A DNA stretch of 64,000 nt from Coniella vitis (taxonomy: Eukaryota > Ascomycota > Sordariomycetes > Diaporthales > Schizoparmaceae), in NCBI GenBank assembly GCA_011317545.1, contig WUJK01000004.1, forward strand, positions 2,170,001-2,234,000, in the 5' to 3' direction. Below the pieces are notes generated by a model that was not told the DNA's origin, searched no databases, and saw only the letters and a list, made by a program, of their open reading frames with translations. A program made the translations under genes and the position numbers. Shown here piece by piece: positions 11,329 to 21,241 of the stretch (within the stretch, counting starts at the first letter, position 1; every line of letters begins with the position of its first letter).

Positions 11329-12645
11329 ATGGCTTCCATAGAACCCACCGCCACAGCAGGACCACACAGCGCTCCATCAGCAAGCACAACCGCACACAAA
11401 GGCACAGACCTACCCCCCGTCCTCCCCCAAGCACCGCCCCTCGACCCAGCATGGCTAGCCCACGAGCGCGAAGCCAACCTGAGGACACCCAAACCGGCCA
11501 TGGACCCCATCGCGCGGCAGCCCGTTTACGCAGGGGACTGTCGGCGGCGCAACGCAGCGATGCTGGCACCGGGGGCGAGGGATCACCATTTGGCACATGG
11601 GATTGTCACGAGGGAGATCACCGTTTCTTCGAGGAGGGATGGGTTTGCGGTTCCGGTGTTGCAGTATGATTATGTGGAGGAAGAGGATGAGGAGGGAAAT
11701 GATGACGGCGACGACGACCAAGTCGCAGCCACGACGGCCATCGCCGTGTCGTCAGTATCATCCTTGTCCTCACCAAGGTTCAATGCAGCAAATGCTGAAG
11801 GAGGAGGAAATGACAGCCAGGAGCCCCACACCATCATCATCTACTACCACGGCGGCGGCCTTCTCGTCGGCGAGACAGACTCCGAGGACCTCTCGTGCCG
11901 CCGCCTCGTCAAGGACTCTGCTTCCTTTTTGCCCGGGCGTGTGCGTGTGTATAGCGTGGGGTATCGGTTGAAACCACAGCACAAGGCGTCTGTCTGCGTG
12001 GCCGACAGTTTCGATGCTTATGTTTCCCTCGCGGGACGGCACCAACAGACCCAGGCACGCGTGATTGTGGCGGGTAGTTCGAGCGGCGGCGAGCTCGCGG
12101 CGTTTGTAACGCAGCACGCGCTCCTCGCCCTTGGCGGCGGCGGCGGCGGCGGCAGCAGCAAGCACGACGAGACAGCCGGGGACGGTACTGCGATGCCGCC
12201 CTTCCACGGCGTGCTGCTGCGCTGTCCCGTCACGAGCGACGCCTTTCGCGGAGCCGAATACGTCCCTGCGCACTTGCGCGAGATGCACACCTCGGCGCGC
12301 CACCCATCCTTTAGCACGTCGCTGTTACCACGCCTCGACATGGACGGGCCGCGGGACGGGCTTGACAGGATGCCGCTCGAGGTTGATGGGCGTGCACTCC
12401 AGGGCATGCCGCGGACGTGGATTCAGGTGTGCACGAATGATGGGCTGTACTCGGACGGGGCGTGCTATGCCAAGGTGCTGCGGGATGCTGGGTGCCAGGT
12501 CAAGACGGATGTTGTCTGGGGGTGGCCGCATACGTTTTGGCTCAAGGCGCCGCACCTTGAGAGGGCCTTGGAGGCGGAGGTGGCTTTTCTGGAGGGGTTG
12601 AAATGGGTTGTTTCTGCGGGAGAAAGCAGCCAGATAAAGTCATGA
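11329..12645 (+). CDS. alpha/beta hydrolase fold-3 esterase (HSL family)
   Basis: This intronless gene encodes 438 residues. The hormone-sensitive-lipase-type signature is complete: oxyanion-hole HGGG at 174-177, nucleophile elbow G-S-S-S-G at 249-253 (Ser251), a probable catalytic Asp in TNDGLYSDG and His in WGWPHTFWL near the C terminus. Such enzymes hydrolyse short-chain or carboxylic esters, or lactones; the substrate cannot be read. There is no signal peptide, so it is probably cytosolic. Two low-complexity inserts interrupt the fold: an acidic stretch before the HGGG strand and a Gly/Ser run (GGGGGGGG) after the nucleophile helix. The start is the first ATG, in strong context (GCCATGGCT). 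Confidence 0.85.
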   Translation: MASIEPTATAGPHSAPSASTTAHKGTDLPPVLPQAPPLDPAWLAHEREANLRTPKPAMDPIARQPVYAGDCRRRNAAMLAPGARDHHLAHGIVTREITVSSRRDGFAVPVLQYDYVEEEDEEGNDDGDDDQVAATTAIAVSSVSSLSSPRFNAANAEGGGNDSQEPHTIIIYYHGGGLLVGETDSEDLSCRRLVKDSASFLPGRVRVYSVGYRLKPQHKASVCVADSFDAYVSLAGRHQQTQARVIVAGSSSGGELAAFVTQHALLALGGGGGGGSSKHDETAGDGTAMPPFHGVLLRCPVTSDAFRGAEYVPAHLREMHTSARHPSFSTSLLPRLDMDGPRDGLDRMPLEVDGRALQGMPRTWIQVCTNDGLYSDGACYAKVLRDAGCQVKTDVVWGWPHTFWLKAPHLERALEAEVAFLEGLKWVVSAGESSQIKS

Positions 12646-12896
12646 AAAGAAGTTGATCCAGGTTAGAAGAGACCTTTTGAGAAAAAAAAGAAAAAAAGGT
12701 CACGGCTTCGAATGTAATTGGAAAGCACTTGGTTCATGATCGATTGGCTGGGACTGAAACTTTGATTTTCTGCGCGCATGGGTTCTTCTTCTATGCCACT
12801 GCCCAATTCCACCTCTGCTCTATCTCGCTGCTGCTTCTGACGGTATCTGCAATGCTAGAGTACACAAATGGAAGGAGGTTGTTGCCATGAAGGCGT

Positions 12897-13772
12897 TTAC
12901 AGCACGGAGAGATCGCCGAATTTTTCCTGTGGTAGTTATTAGTATGCGTACGTCTTTTGAGGCAAAAATTAATCCGAATAGAACGCACCTTGTATCCTGG
13001 AACGGACCAGCGACCCCGGGAGACGAGCTTGGCAGTCTTCTCGTCGATGGAAGGCTCAGCGGCCGCAACGTCGTCCTATTAAGTTCATGCATTAGCGTCC
13101 ATTGATTGCAATTCTTCGCTACGCAATTGTCTTGCCGTCCTAAGCGCAGAATACATACCACAGTGAGCTCCTCGAAGCTGCGAGCCTGCTCAATGTTCTG
13201 CAGAGTCTTCTCGAGGTCCTTGAGCTCCAGATCAACCTTCTCCTTGGTAGCCTCGGCGTTCTTGATGGCCTCGGCCTCAAAGGCGTCAATGGCCTTGAGC
13301 TGGCGGCTGACGTCGTAGGTGGCGGGCTTGAAGGCCTTGAAGCGCTTCTCAATTTCGTCGACGACGGCCTGGTTCTTGAGCTGCGAGCGGTAGGCGGCAA
13401 AGTCGACGGTCGTGGGCAGCTCAGAGAGCTGCTGCACCTTGCGCCGGATGTTGTCGTTGCGCGACTTGAAGGCCTGCAGGGAGGCGACAGTCTGGCCGCG
13501 CAGGCCGAGGGAGGTCTGGACCTTGGCCCAGTCGAGCTTCAGGGCTGCGGAGCGCTATACACGGGGGGGGGGGAACCAAGACGAATTAGCTCAAGTGTTC
13601 GCAGTTCGACCTTGCGGGGTTTTGGAGGCAGACGGTTTGCATCGGAGGAGATCGGGACGGGGAAAGGAGCTGTGGTGACGCTGGCGGGTGTTTGCAAAAG
13701 CAAGTCGGGGTGGGTGTTATCGTGATATCTAGGAGTCAAGTGAGGAAACACGTCTGTACTCACAGTGGCCAT
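12897..13772 (-). CDS. atp7: mitochondrial ATP synthase subunit d
   Basis: This is a peripheral-stalk subunit of the mitochondrial F1Fo ATP synthase. Four exons give 173 residues: 13764-13772 (only ATG GCC ACT), 13159-13554, 12989-13075 and 12897-12926. All junctions are GT-AG and keep the frame; donors are GTGAGT, GTATGT and GTGCGT. The protein has the family's start ([12 protein letters not shown]), the coiled helical middle rich in Lys/Glu, and the [18 protein letters not shown] end. Length matches fungal Atp7. The first exon is just three codons, and an 11-C run (13563-13573 on the plus strand as G) sits just before the first acceptor. There is no long presequence, as expected for this subunit. 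Confidence 0.93.
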
Positions 13773-14368
13773 CTTGTGCTGATGTGGATGAGGTTCTCGG
13801 AGAGGAGCGGAGAGTTGACGTTGCTGGGCTGACGATGTTCGCGCCTTGGAGCCGAAGCAGTTTGAGCCGGCTGAATCACGTGACGGCGGAGACCGGACCT
13901 GTTGGGCCAGCAACCTCATCAACACCAGACAGTCGATTCTACCAAAGACGCGAGGAAAAGATGGTGCTTTTCGGTGAGCAATTGTTCAATTCTGACTGTT
14001 TCTACACATTTACATTCTAGGTATTGCACATATTGATGTTGGCCGACTGCGTGCATAGCTTTGGCCGGCAAGAGCACCATCCATGTCACGTTTCGGTCCA
14101 GAACTTGCATACATCAAGACAAAGAAACCGGAATTGAAGAATGCAAAGGCTTTTCCCAGCCTCGTGAGCTTTTCATTTTATCGCAGTGAATCCTAAAGGA
14201 GACAAATCCTGCTCATTTACTTTGACACATGTCCTGCCAGCCGACCCGTCCCCACCAGTTCCATCCAGAATCAACAGTGGAGGTACCAAAGGAAAAGCCT
14301 TGCCGCTCGAGCGTTGCCAAAAGAGATCATTTGCTGTGGGTTGCGTTTTTTAGAAGAGGGGGAAGGTT
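13773..14368. other. spacer between atp7 and the NAC alpha gene
   Basis: This contains the atp7 promoter and the 3' region of the downstream minus-strand gene. No further gene is visible. Confidence 0.6.
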
Positions 14369-15248
14369 CTAGATGCTGAGAGCCATGATGGAGTTGACAA
14401 TATCATTGTCGTTCTCCTTGAGCGCCTTGATGGCCTTCTTCCGCGAGACGTTGGCCTGGGTCATGACGAGCTCAATGTCCTTGTCCTCAATACCCTCGGC
14501 GTCAACCTCCTCGCCATCGTCCTCCTCCTCCTCGGCAGCCTTCTTGGCGTCCTCGCCACCCTCAACAGCCTTGCTGGACTCGCCGTGGTCGTGGCCAGCG
14601 TGGTCGTGCTCAGCGGCAGCGAGCTGCTGGGCAGCGGCAGCCTGGGCAGAGGCGTTCAGGTCCTCGATCTTGGCCTCACCAAAGACACTGCAGACGACAT
14701 CCAAGATCAGTACACGCCAGAAAGAAAAGAAAAAAAAGAAAGACCAGGAGCCGCAGGGGCCAAGGGAGCGTCTTACATGTAGGTGTTGCTGTTGGGGGAC
14801 TTGTAGACCTCGGGGTTGTTGATGACGAACAGAATCTGCGATTGGGTCGAATCCGTCAGCCGCCTGTCCTCCTTGCTCGAATGACCACACTTCAATCTCT
14901 TTGACCCAAAAGCAAAAAGAGGCCAAGCCGTCACTTCATGGTGCACAGCTGCCTGAAACCCCCGATCTTCCCTTCTCTTTCCCTCGTCATGGATGTGTGC
15001 CGACTCACGTTCTTTGGGCGGCGGAGGGTGACGCGGGTGATGCCCTGGATGCGGGTCAGGTGCAGCTTCTCCATGGCCTTGCGAGCCTTCTTCTCGTTGC
15101 GCGAGTGAATGACGGCGGTCGAGCCAGCGGGCAGGCTCGAGTCACCCGCCTCGATTTCGGAGTCGGAGCTGTCATCGTCCTCCTGCTCTTCGATCTGGAC
15201 CTTCTTGGGTTCCTCGTCGGGAAGCTCTTCGACTCTGGGGTTGGCCAT
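14369..15248 (-). CDS. egd2: nascent polypeptide-associated complex subunit alpha
   Basis: NAC alpha binds the ribosome exit site as a heterodimer with the beta subunit and shields nascent chains from wrong targeting. Three exons (15009-15248, 14777-14835, 14687 down to 14369) give 205 residues. Junctions are NAC-domain exact: [18 protein letters not shown] and [15 protein letters not shown]. The N terminus is acidic; the NAC domain spans about residues 45-120; a UBA domain at the C terminus ([20 protein letters not shown]) is typical of the alpha subunit. Length matches fungal orthologues. A leader intron (15269-15546) is likely. This gene, atp7 and eL14 form a co-oriented run of highly expressed genes. 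Confidence 0.95.
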
Positions 15249-15268
15249 TTTCGCAAACTGTGTCTGAT

Positions 15269-15546
15269 CTGTAAAATCGGCGCAAGGACGGTTGTGGTTG
15301 CCGCTGGTCAGCCTTGTCTGCTTGTAAATTCCTGCCAAGTTCCCGCTGGGCTAGCAAAGCTGCTGCTCGCACCCACCCGCGCGCACACACACACACACAC
15401 ACATACACCACACACAAAATTGACCTTTAACCCCACAATCCTGCACCCGCCGAAACAGGTGCTTTTCGCGGGGTTGCTGCCATGGGCTGGCCGGCCGAAT
15501 CGCCGTGCAAATTGGCCAGCCGTACAAGGGGACACTGAAAACTTAC
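15269..15546 (-). other. probable 5'-UTR intron of egd2, with a CA repeat
   Basis: On the minus strand a GTAAGT donor at 15546 and TTTACAG acceptor ending at 15269 bracket a 278-nt leader intron that ends 20 nt before the ATG. It contains a 20-nt CA dinucleotide repeat (15384-15403). Inferred from signals only. Confidence 0.4.
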
Positions 15547-16485
15547 AATTTACAGGATAGAACCTAAAGGGACAGGTGCGTGGTTCTTGAAAATGGGCGG
15601 AAAGTAGGGGCAATGGGCGTGTTGGATTTGACGGGGTTGCAGAGAGCTCTTTGCAAGGCGCAAAATTCCTAGGGTTTGGGCCAAGCCGGCCCGGGCGCTA
15701 ACCCGATTTGGCACGCCCTGGCTGCTCGCCTGCGAATTCGACCCTCTTCAACGTTAACGTACGTACCTCTTTACGCATCGCATCATACGTAGCAGCTTGC
15801 AGCAGGCACGGATTATGGTGGTCATGGCATATTCAGACGTGTTCAAGGGCCCAGCTGGCATACCAAGTAATACAAGCCCCGAGTTTCGTCCGTACTGCGA
15901 GCTCTTCCAAGACTACGTAAGAGTGGCTGTAGGGCAAATACACTTGAGTCGGTTGGTGCGGCGCGCGCTCCTTTTGTCTTTTTGAGAGATATTTCATTAC
16001 AAGCTTGAAATTGAGAAGAGTGGTATCACATGTGACTCGGGCGAAACCTCGAAGGGCGGTCCCTGTGTTGTCTTTTTTGGGTTTCTCAATTTCATATCAT
16101 TTGACGCCGGCCACCTTTGCCTTTTTGAAGGTGATGTGTTCCGTATAAACGAAGCAAAGAAAAACCTAGTCCCAGCGGAACCCGAACGAAGATGCTGTTG
16201 ATTGTTGGATGTTCTTTTTTTCCATGCCAGTGCCGTCCAGAATATCCGCCACCCTCTAGTAGAACACCATCCATCGTGCCCCAACGGGTCAGCGGTGGCA
16301 ATGCGTGGGTGTCGCTGCTCCTGCTGCCGTCATCATCATCCTCCTCCCCCCCTGTACCATCTGCCCAATCTGCCCTCTCCCATCTCTGCCTCGACTAATT
16401 ATCCCTAGAACCTCCGGTGCTCGGTTGTCGTTCGGGGATGCGTCATTGTCGTTGCGCTGATCTGGTGATGTAAGGCTGGTGGCAT
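15547..16485. other. spacer upstream of egd2 and downstream of rpl14
   Basis: No coding frame is supported. It should carry the egd2 core promoter and the 3' UTR of the ribosomal protein gene. Confidence 0.55.
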
Positions 16486-17042
16486 TTATGCAGAGGCCTT
16501 GACCTTGGCCAGAGCCTTGCGCTCCTCGAAGCGGCGCTGCTTCTTGAGGCGGAGGACCTTGAAGCGGTCAAAGTCGGTCAGAGCGGCGCGCTTGGTCTGC
16601 TGGTCGCGCTTCTTGGCCCAGTTGGACTCCTTCCACTTCTTGTCGATCTCAGCCTTCTCCCAGAACTTCTTGACGGTAGGCGTCCGGGCTCCACGGGGCA
16701 GGTTGGCGACGACAAAGTCGGTCAGGACAACGTTGGAGAAGGAAACCAGTTGGCGGGTAACCTGCAGGGCAGAGTCTGAGGAGGGACCGTCGATCAGAGC
16801 CTGGAGATTTGTTTCCATGTTAATCATGCTGCCATCACCATCACAATCACCACGTCCCCAACTCTCGTCTTGGGTCCGTCCATCTTCATTTTCGGTGGGT
16901 TTATTTGGGAACGTACGCGCTTGTGGTCAACGATCTCGACGATGGCAGCCAGGCGGCCGGCCTCAGCACCAGACTGGAGCACGACGATACGGCCGACCTG
17001 GACGGTGCGCCACTCGGTAGCGACAATGCTGATGTCACCCAT
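16486..17042 (-). CDS. rpl14: 60S ribosomal protein eL14
   Basis: This is a structural protein of the large cytosolic ribosomal subunit. Two exons (16917-17042 and 16486-16800) give 146 residues. The intron (16801-16916) begins GTACGT and ends CTCCAG, joining DHKR to ALIDGPSS, a hallmark of the family. The KOW-type N-terminal domain (VGRIVVLQSG..AGRLAAIVEIVDH) is followed by the basic C-terminal helix (KFWEKAEIDKKW..FDRFKVLRLKKQRR). A further intron in the leader (17055-17152) is likely, as is common in fungal ribosomal protein genes. Confidence 0.95.
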
Positions 17043-17054
17043 TTTGATGGCGGT

Positions 17055-17152
17055 CTGTAATCCGAGCAAACGGTTGCTTAATTAGAAAGTCGGTCTCGTG
17101 AAGAGAATGAAAGCAGACAGTGTGCTTCAAAGAGGTGCTTTTGTTGGCTTAC
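17055..17152 (-). other. probable 5'-UTR intron of rpl14
   Basis: The minus-strand donor GTAAGC at 17152 and acceptor TTACAG ending at 17055 define a 98-nt intron that ends 12 nt before the start codon. Confidence 0.5.
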
Positions 17153-18925
17153 ACGTATGGCTGGGAGGACAGAAGGATGGTTGTTGGTCGGTTCGCGATG
17201 TGCGGACTGATTGGCAGGTGGAGACAGCCCGCGGTAGAAGGGCACGCAAAGTATTCATTTTGTGGGATTTCAGCCCTCACCAGACCCTAACCCTTGGTCT
17301 GGAGAGAGAAATTTTCCAGCTGCCTGGGGAAGCCCCCACATCCTGGCCTTGTCCCCCTGACCGTCCTGCCAAGAATGAGGGTTAGGGGCCAAGCATACTT
17401 GCCCAGCATCGCCATGCCAACAGAAGGTGCAGGCCAATGAATTGCCTCGACAGAATCTGGCTACGTTAACTCCCCGAGTGCGCCGGACAGCGGGCACGCC
17501 TTTCAGCTCGTCCGTCGCTTTTAGCTTCCAATTTGACAGGCTGCGCAGCCCTGGAATTCGACAGGCCTCATCACCTATTACTATGTCTGGCGCGAAGTCA
17601 TTTCCTCGCTTGCAGGTCGAGTCCACTTGCTTTACTGCATCACCATGATGTGGACTCTCTTCAACCATCGCAGAGTCCGTCTTCTATCATCCTCGACCCT
17701 ACTGTGTACAATCTTGTACAATCCTGGAAGGGCTTGGGCCTTGATTGTGTGGATATCAGCCGTCCCAGCAGCAGCCCTCATGGCGTCGACAGTTCTGGAT
17801 ATACAATCAGGAGATTTGTTGGCCGCAGAACCACTTTCGACGATGGACTCGCTGGGTCTTGGCGCGCTGAAACTGGAGCTTGAGCCGCCGCCTCTTTCCA
17901 GGAGCCCAATTCGAGATCGAGACCTGAACGGACCACGCCCTTGAACTGGTGGATGTCGTTTTGTTTCCTGCTGCTTGCGGGTCATTCTATACTTGGGCTC
18001 CTATCCTATCTATCAGACTATGTAATCTGGTTTGCGCCGCTGCGGCCCCATCCATACGAGAATCATACGGCTGCAGGGCCGCCCAAGATACCGTCATCTC
18101 GCCACGCTTCGCGCAACATGAGGCTCGACCCTTTGCTTGTATTGGAATCTCATGATTGCAGATGCAAGTCTTGCCAGTCTTACAACATCGCGTCACTAAC
18201 CAGCCCTCGTTCTTATCACTTTCGGCCCGGAACGTGTGCTCGGTAGGCCGCGCAACGAACCTGCAGTTGTGCTTTGTACCGAGCGCCAACCCGCGACCGA
18301 AACACCGTGGCAGCCTGTGACTCTGGGGCTTGCAGACACGTCGTGTCTTGTGACGTTGCTACGCAACCTTAGGGGACGAAGCAAATTGGCGCCGAGCATT
18401 CAACCCGTGAATGCAGTATGTACCTCTTTCTCTGCCATGGCACTGCACTCATAGTACATAGCACACTGACTGCGTACTGTACAGAGTAGACGTAGAGGTC
18501 CTTGCGTTGCACGGCTTGGATATGTCTTGCCCAGGTCTTGTCCCTTGTCGCCAAATTATTCTTGAATTTCAGCGAAGACATCTGACAACCCACATAAGCT
18601 TTGCAGCGTCTATGCTGGAGCCCGTTGTCGACAAGTGTACATTGTGGTGTACTTGCACACAAGTGATATCTCCGAAGCTAAGATATAAAACGGCCGAGGG
18701 CGCGGCACGCCGGCGTTCCATAGCTAAGCTGCACCTTTTCTTGGCCGCCAACAGCCTATACATAGTAAGTGTACTTGATAAACAGCTACTCAAGCTACAC
18801 ATCTCCTCCTGGACCTTCAACAACTCAACCAAAATAACATTTGCTTACCCATCCTTCTTTTCCTTTCTCATTGATCGCCAGCACACCTCTCGTCGCCTCA
18901 GGAGACCACCTTGTCAATACATAGA
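17153..18925. other. divergent promoter region between rpl14 and the LYC1-like gene
   Basis: About 1.8 kb without a supported gene. It includes one TACATAGTA copy (18759) and a TATA-like box at 18684. Overlapping frames here lack domains. Confidence 0.55.
18684..18689 (+). promoter_or_regulatory. TATA-like box of the LYC1-like gene
   Basis: TATAAA lies about 240 bp before the ATG of the acetyltransferase gene, inside a local AT-rich patch. The distance would allow a leader of roughly 200 nt. Not verified by any transcript. Confidence 0.35.
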
Positions 18926-20083
18926 ATGGCCGATCCTTTCATCGTGAACCAGCCCATCACCACACAAGATGTCATCTTCACCCGAGCAGACGAAACAACA
19001 CGCAAAATTGCCTGGCGCCTGAATGGCGAGGCCTGGGCCTCGCCGTTGGACATTGACAGCTACCTGGAAGGCAAAGCCCAGGTATCAACACACGCACTGG
19101 CCCGCGACGACCGCTGCATGTACTGGATCCTGGCACACAAGCACGACGGCACACACATCATTGCCTCGTGCGAATCCATCAAAAAGAGCGTCTTCATTGC
19201 AGGCAAAGGCGCCGGCGGGGAGGGCTCCAGCGGCGGGTTCGTCGAGGAAACGGGCTTCGCCATCGCCAGCGTCTACACCAACCCCAAATACCGCCGCCTC
19301 GGCATGGCCGCCTTTATGCTCCGCAAGCTGCAAGAGTACGTTGACGCAGAGAGCACCTGCAGCGCCCTCTACAGCGACATTGGCCGCGCCTACTACGCCA
19401 ACCTCGGCTGGGACGTGTTCCCCTCGGACCAAGCCGTCATCCACCTCCACCAGGACCATTTTGAAATCCCCGGCACCGCAACGGCCCGCTATCTCACCAT
19501 GGACGACCTCCCCGCGCTCTGCGCCAAGGACGTCGAGTCCCTGCGCGCGCGCTTCACCACCCGCTTTGCATCCGATACCGCAAAGACCCACGTGGCCTTT
19601 GTGCCGGACCATGCGCAAATCTCGTGGCAGCTCGAGCGCGAGACATTTGTGACGCAGCGCCTGTATGGTAGCGACAAGGAAATCGTGAACCGCGGCGCCG
19701 TCTCGCACTGCGGCCGCAGCTGGTGCTACTGGGTGCACTACTGGCGGGAAAAGACGCTCAAGATCCTCCGGTTTGTGCAGCTCGACGTGAACCCCGAAAC
19801 GGGCGAGGCCGTGACAGAGGACCAAAAGATCTGGGATGTGATTGAGTTACTGCAAGCGGCGTCTGCCGAGGGCGCTGCATGGGGGCTCAAAAAGGTCCTC
19901 GTCTGGAACCCGGACAAGCTCCTTACGAGGGGCATCAAGCGGTTCCATGATTTCCATGAGCAAGAGGTCGACGTGGTGTTTGATGAGCGCACAGACACTG
20001 CTATTCCTTCCTTGCGATGGAAGGGCGCGGCCAGCACGACTGATACAGTGTGGGAAGAGAACTATTACTATGCTTGGTCATGA
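18926..20083 (+). CDS. LYC1-type GNAT N-acetyltransferase
   Basis: This single-exon gene encodes 385 residues from MADPF. The N-terminal part is a GNAT fold: after an edge region (MYWILAHK..IASCESIKKS) comes IASVYTNPKYRRLGMAAFMLRKL (about 110-135), the acetyl-CoA pyrophosphate loop, then YSDIGRAYYANLGW. The C-terminal half (WCYWVHYW..ILRFVQLDV and the ending WEENYYYAW) matches fungal proteins related to Yarrowia LYC1, an L-lysine N6-acetyltransferase of lysine degradation. The substrate is thus plausibly lysine, but family members differ. There is no targeting signal. The ATG at 18926 was preferred because the only in-frame codon upstream is not a good start. Confidence 0.8.
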   Translation: MADPFIVNQPITTQDVIFTRADETTRKIAWRLNGEAWASPLDIDSYLEGKAQVSTHALARDDRCMYWILAHKHDGTHIIASCESIKKSVFIAGKGAGGEGSSGGFVEETGFAIASVYTNPKYRRLGMAAFMLRKLQEYVDAESTCSALYSDIGRAYYANLGWDVFPSDQAVIHLHQDHFEIPGTATARYLTMDDLPALCAKDVESLRARFTTRFASDTAKTHVAFVPDHAQISWQLERETFVTQRLYGSDKEIVNRGAVSHCGRSWCYWVHYWREKTLKILRFVQLDVNPETGEAVTEDQKIWDVIELLQAASAEGAAWGLKKVLVWNPDKLLTRGIKRFHDFHEQEVDVVFDERTDTAIPSLRWKGAASTTDTVWEENYYYAWS

Positions 20084-21241
20084 AGGACTTGTTTGGGGTG
20101 TTTTGACCGTTTTTTTGCAAGAGATTGGGGGGGGGGGGGATGGACAAGCGGGAATTTTGTACATCTGGAGTTCTGGAGCTGGATTCGGAACGGCGTTTTG
20201 GATACTCTGACGTGGCGGGTTGTGAATGTGATAAAGCGGGCAGATAACTTTGGGATACTACTACAATAGACGACGGGCTACTACAGACTGCATAGTACTC
20301 CCACTAAATACAGTAAGTACTATATATACTCTTTCGCTCCAAGACTGATCATCAGTGTAGCGATAATCTTTGATATTGAAGCAAAGCATAGGCTTTTTAA
20401 GAGTAAGAAGGGTGCGGGAGGAATACCAAAAAAAAAAAAAAAACCTCACCAGGACGTATGGGAACATTGTATACGCTATTTGTCTTCAACGTTCGGCATC
20501 AACAAGGGCCTCACCACATGTAAAGACAGTCGAGCCACATCAGGATATAGACCACAGTTCCATCTCCAGCCGCGGGAATTTACGTGGGTACGCTCGAGTC
20601 ATTCAGCACGAAGCAGCATCGGTTGGCCGTCAAGAACCTGGATTCTCTTCTATCTCCTTCCTACAGTATACACTGGCGTAAAACATCAATCTACAACGGG
20701 CAACCTCTGCCCCCAGAGCGGGGAACAAGAGGAAGGGCGCAGGTAGAATCCAACCCAGTGCTACACCCAGTATGGTGCTATAGAAACGAAAACCTAGGTC
20801 TCATCAACGGTCAAGCCTTCATTCCTCTCTCCTGGCAGTCGCATCCTCAAGGGGGCAGGCCACATCGCACCAGTACCAAGAGATTTTCAAATGTTCAAAG
20901 AACTCTCGCTCTTCCAACCCAGCCATCAACAAACAACTACAGCGCCCCAATCTCTTGGAATGTAACAACGATGGACCTGCCTCAATGCAAACCAGCCAGA
21001 GAAAAGAAATGAAGTTATTGTTTCCGGTACAAAAAGGAAAATAAAAATCCAAACTGAAGAAGCGCGTAGAGGGGGTATCACATTAGCACACTGTCACAAA
21101 AAATTGCAAGATAAAATAAGAATCCCAGAATAGAAGCACCAAAGTGATGCCTGCCTGATTTTGCCAAATACTCAACCGAAGAGGGAGAGCATGTCTTCCT
21201 ATCGTCGTCTAGACGTTTGTGGTTGGCTCTCTGTGTCTCTC
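20084..21241. other. convergent 3' region between two genes
   Basis: The LYC1-like gene and the zinc-cluster-like gene point towards each other here. It contains a 13-G run (20127-20139) and a 15-A run (about 20429-20443). Several overlapping frames of 80-140 codons have no domain or codon signal and are treated as chance. Confidence 0.55.

Noticed and set aside
20584..21012. 142-codon plus-strand frame in the convergent region
   Set aside because: No domain, random composition, and lies where 3' UTRs of two genes are expected.
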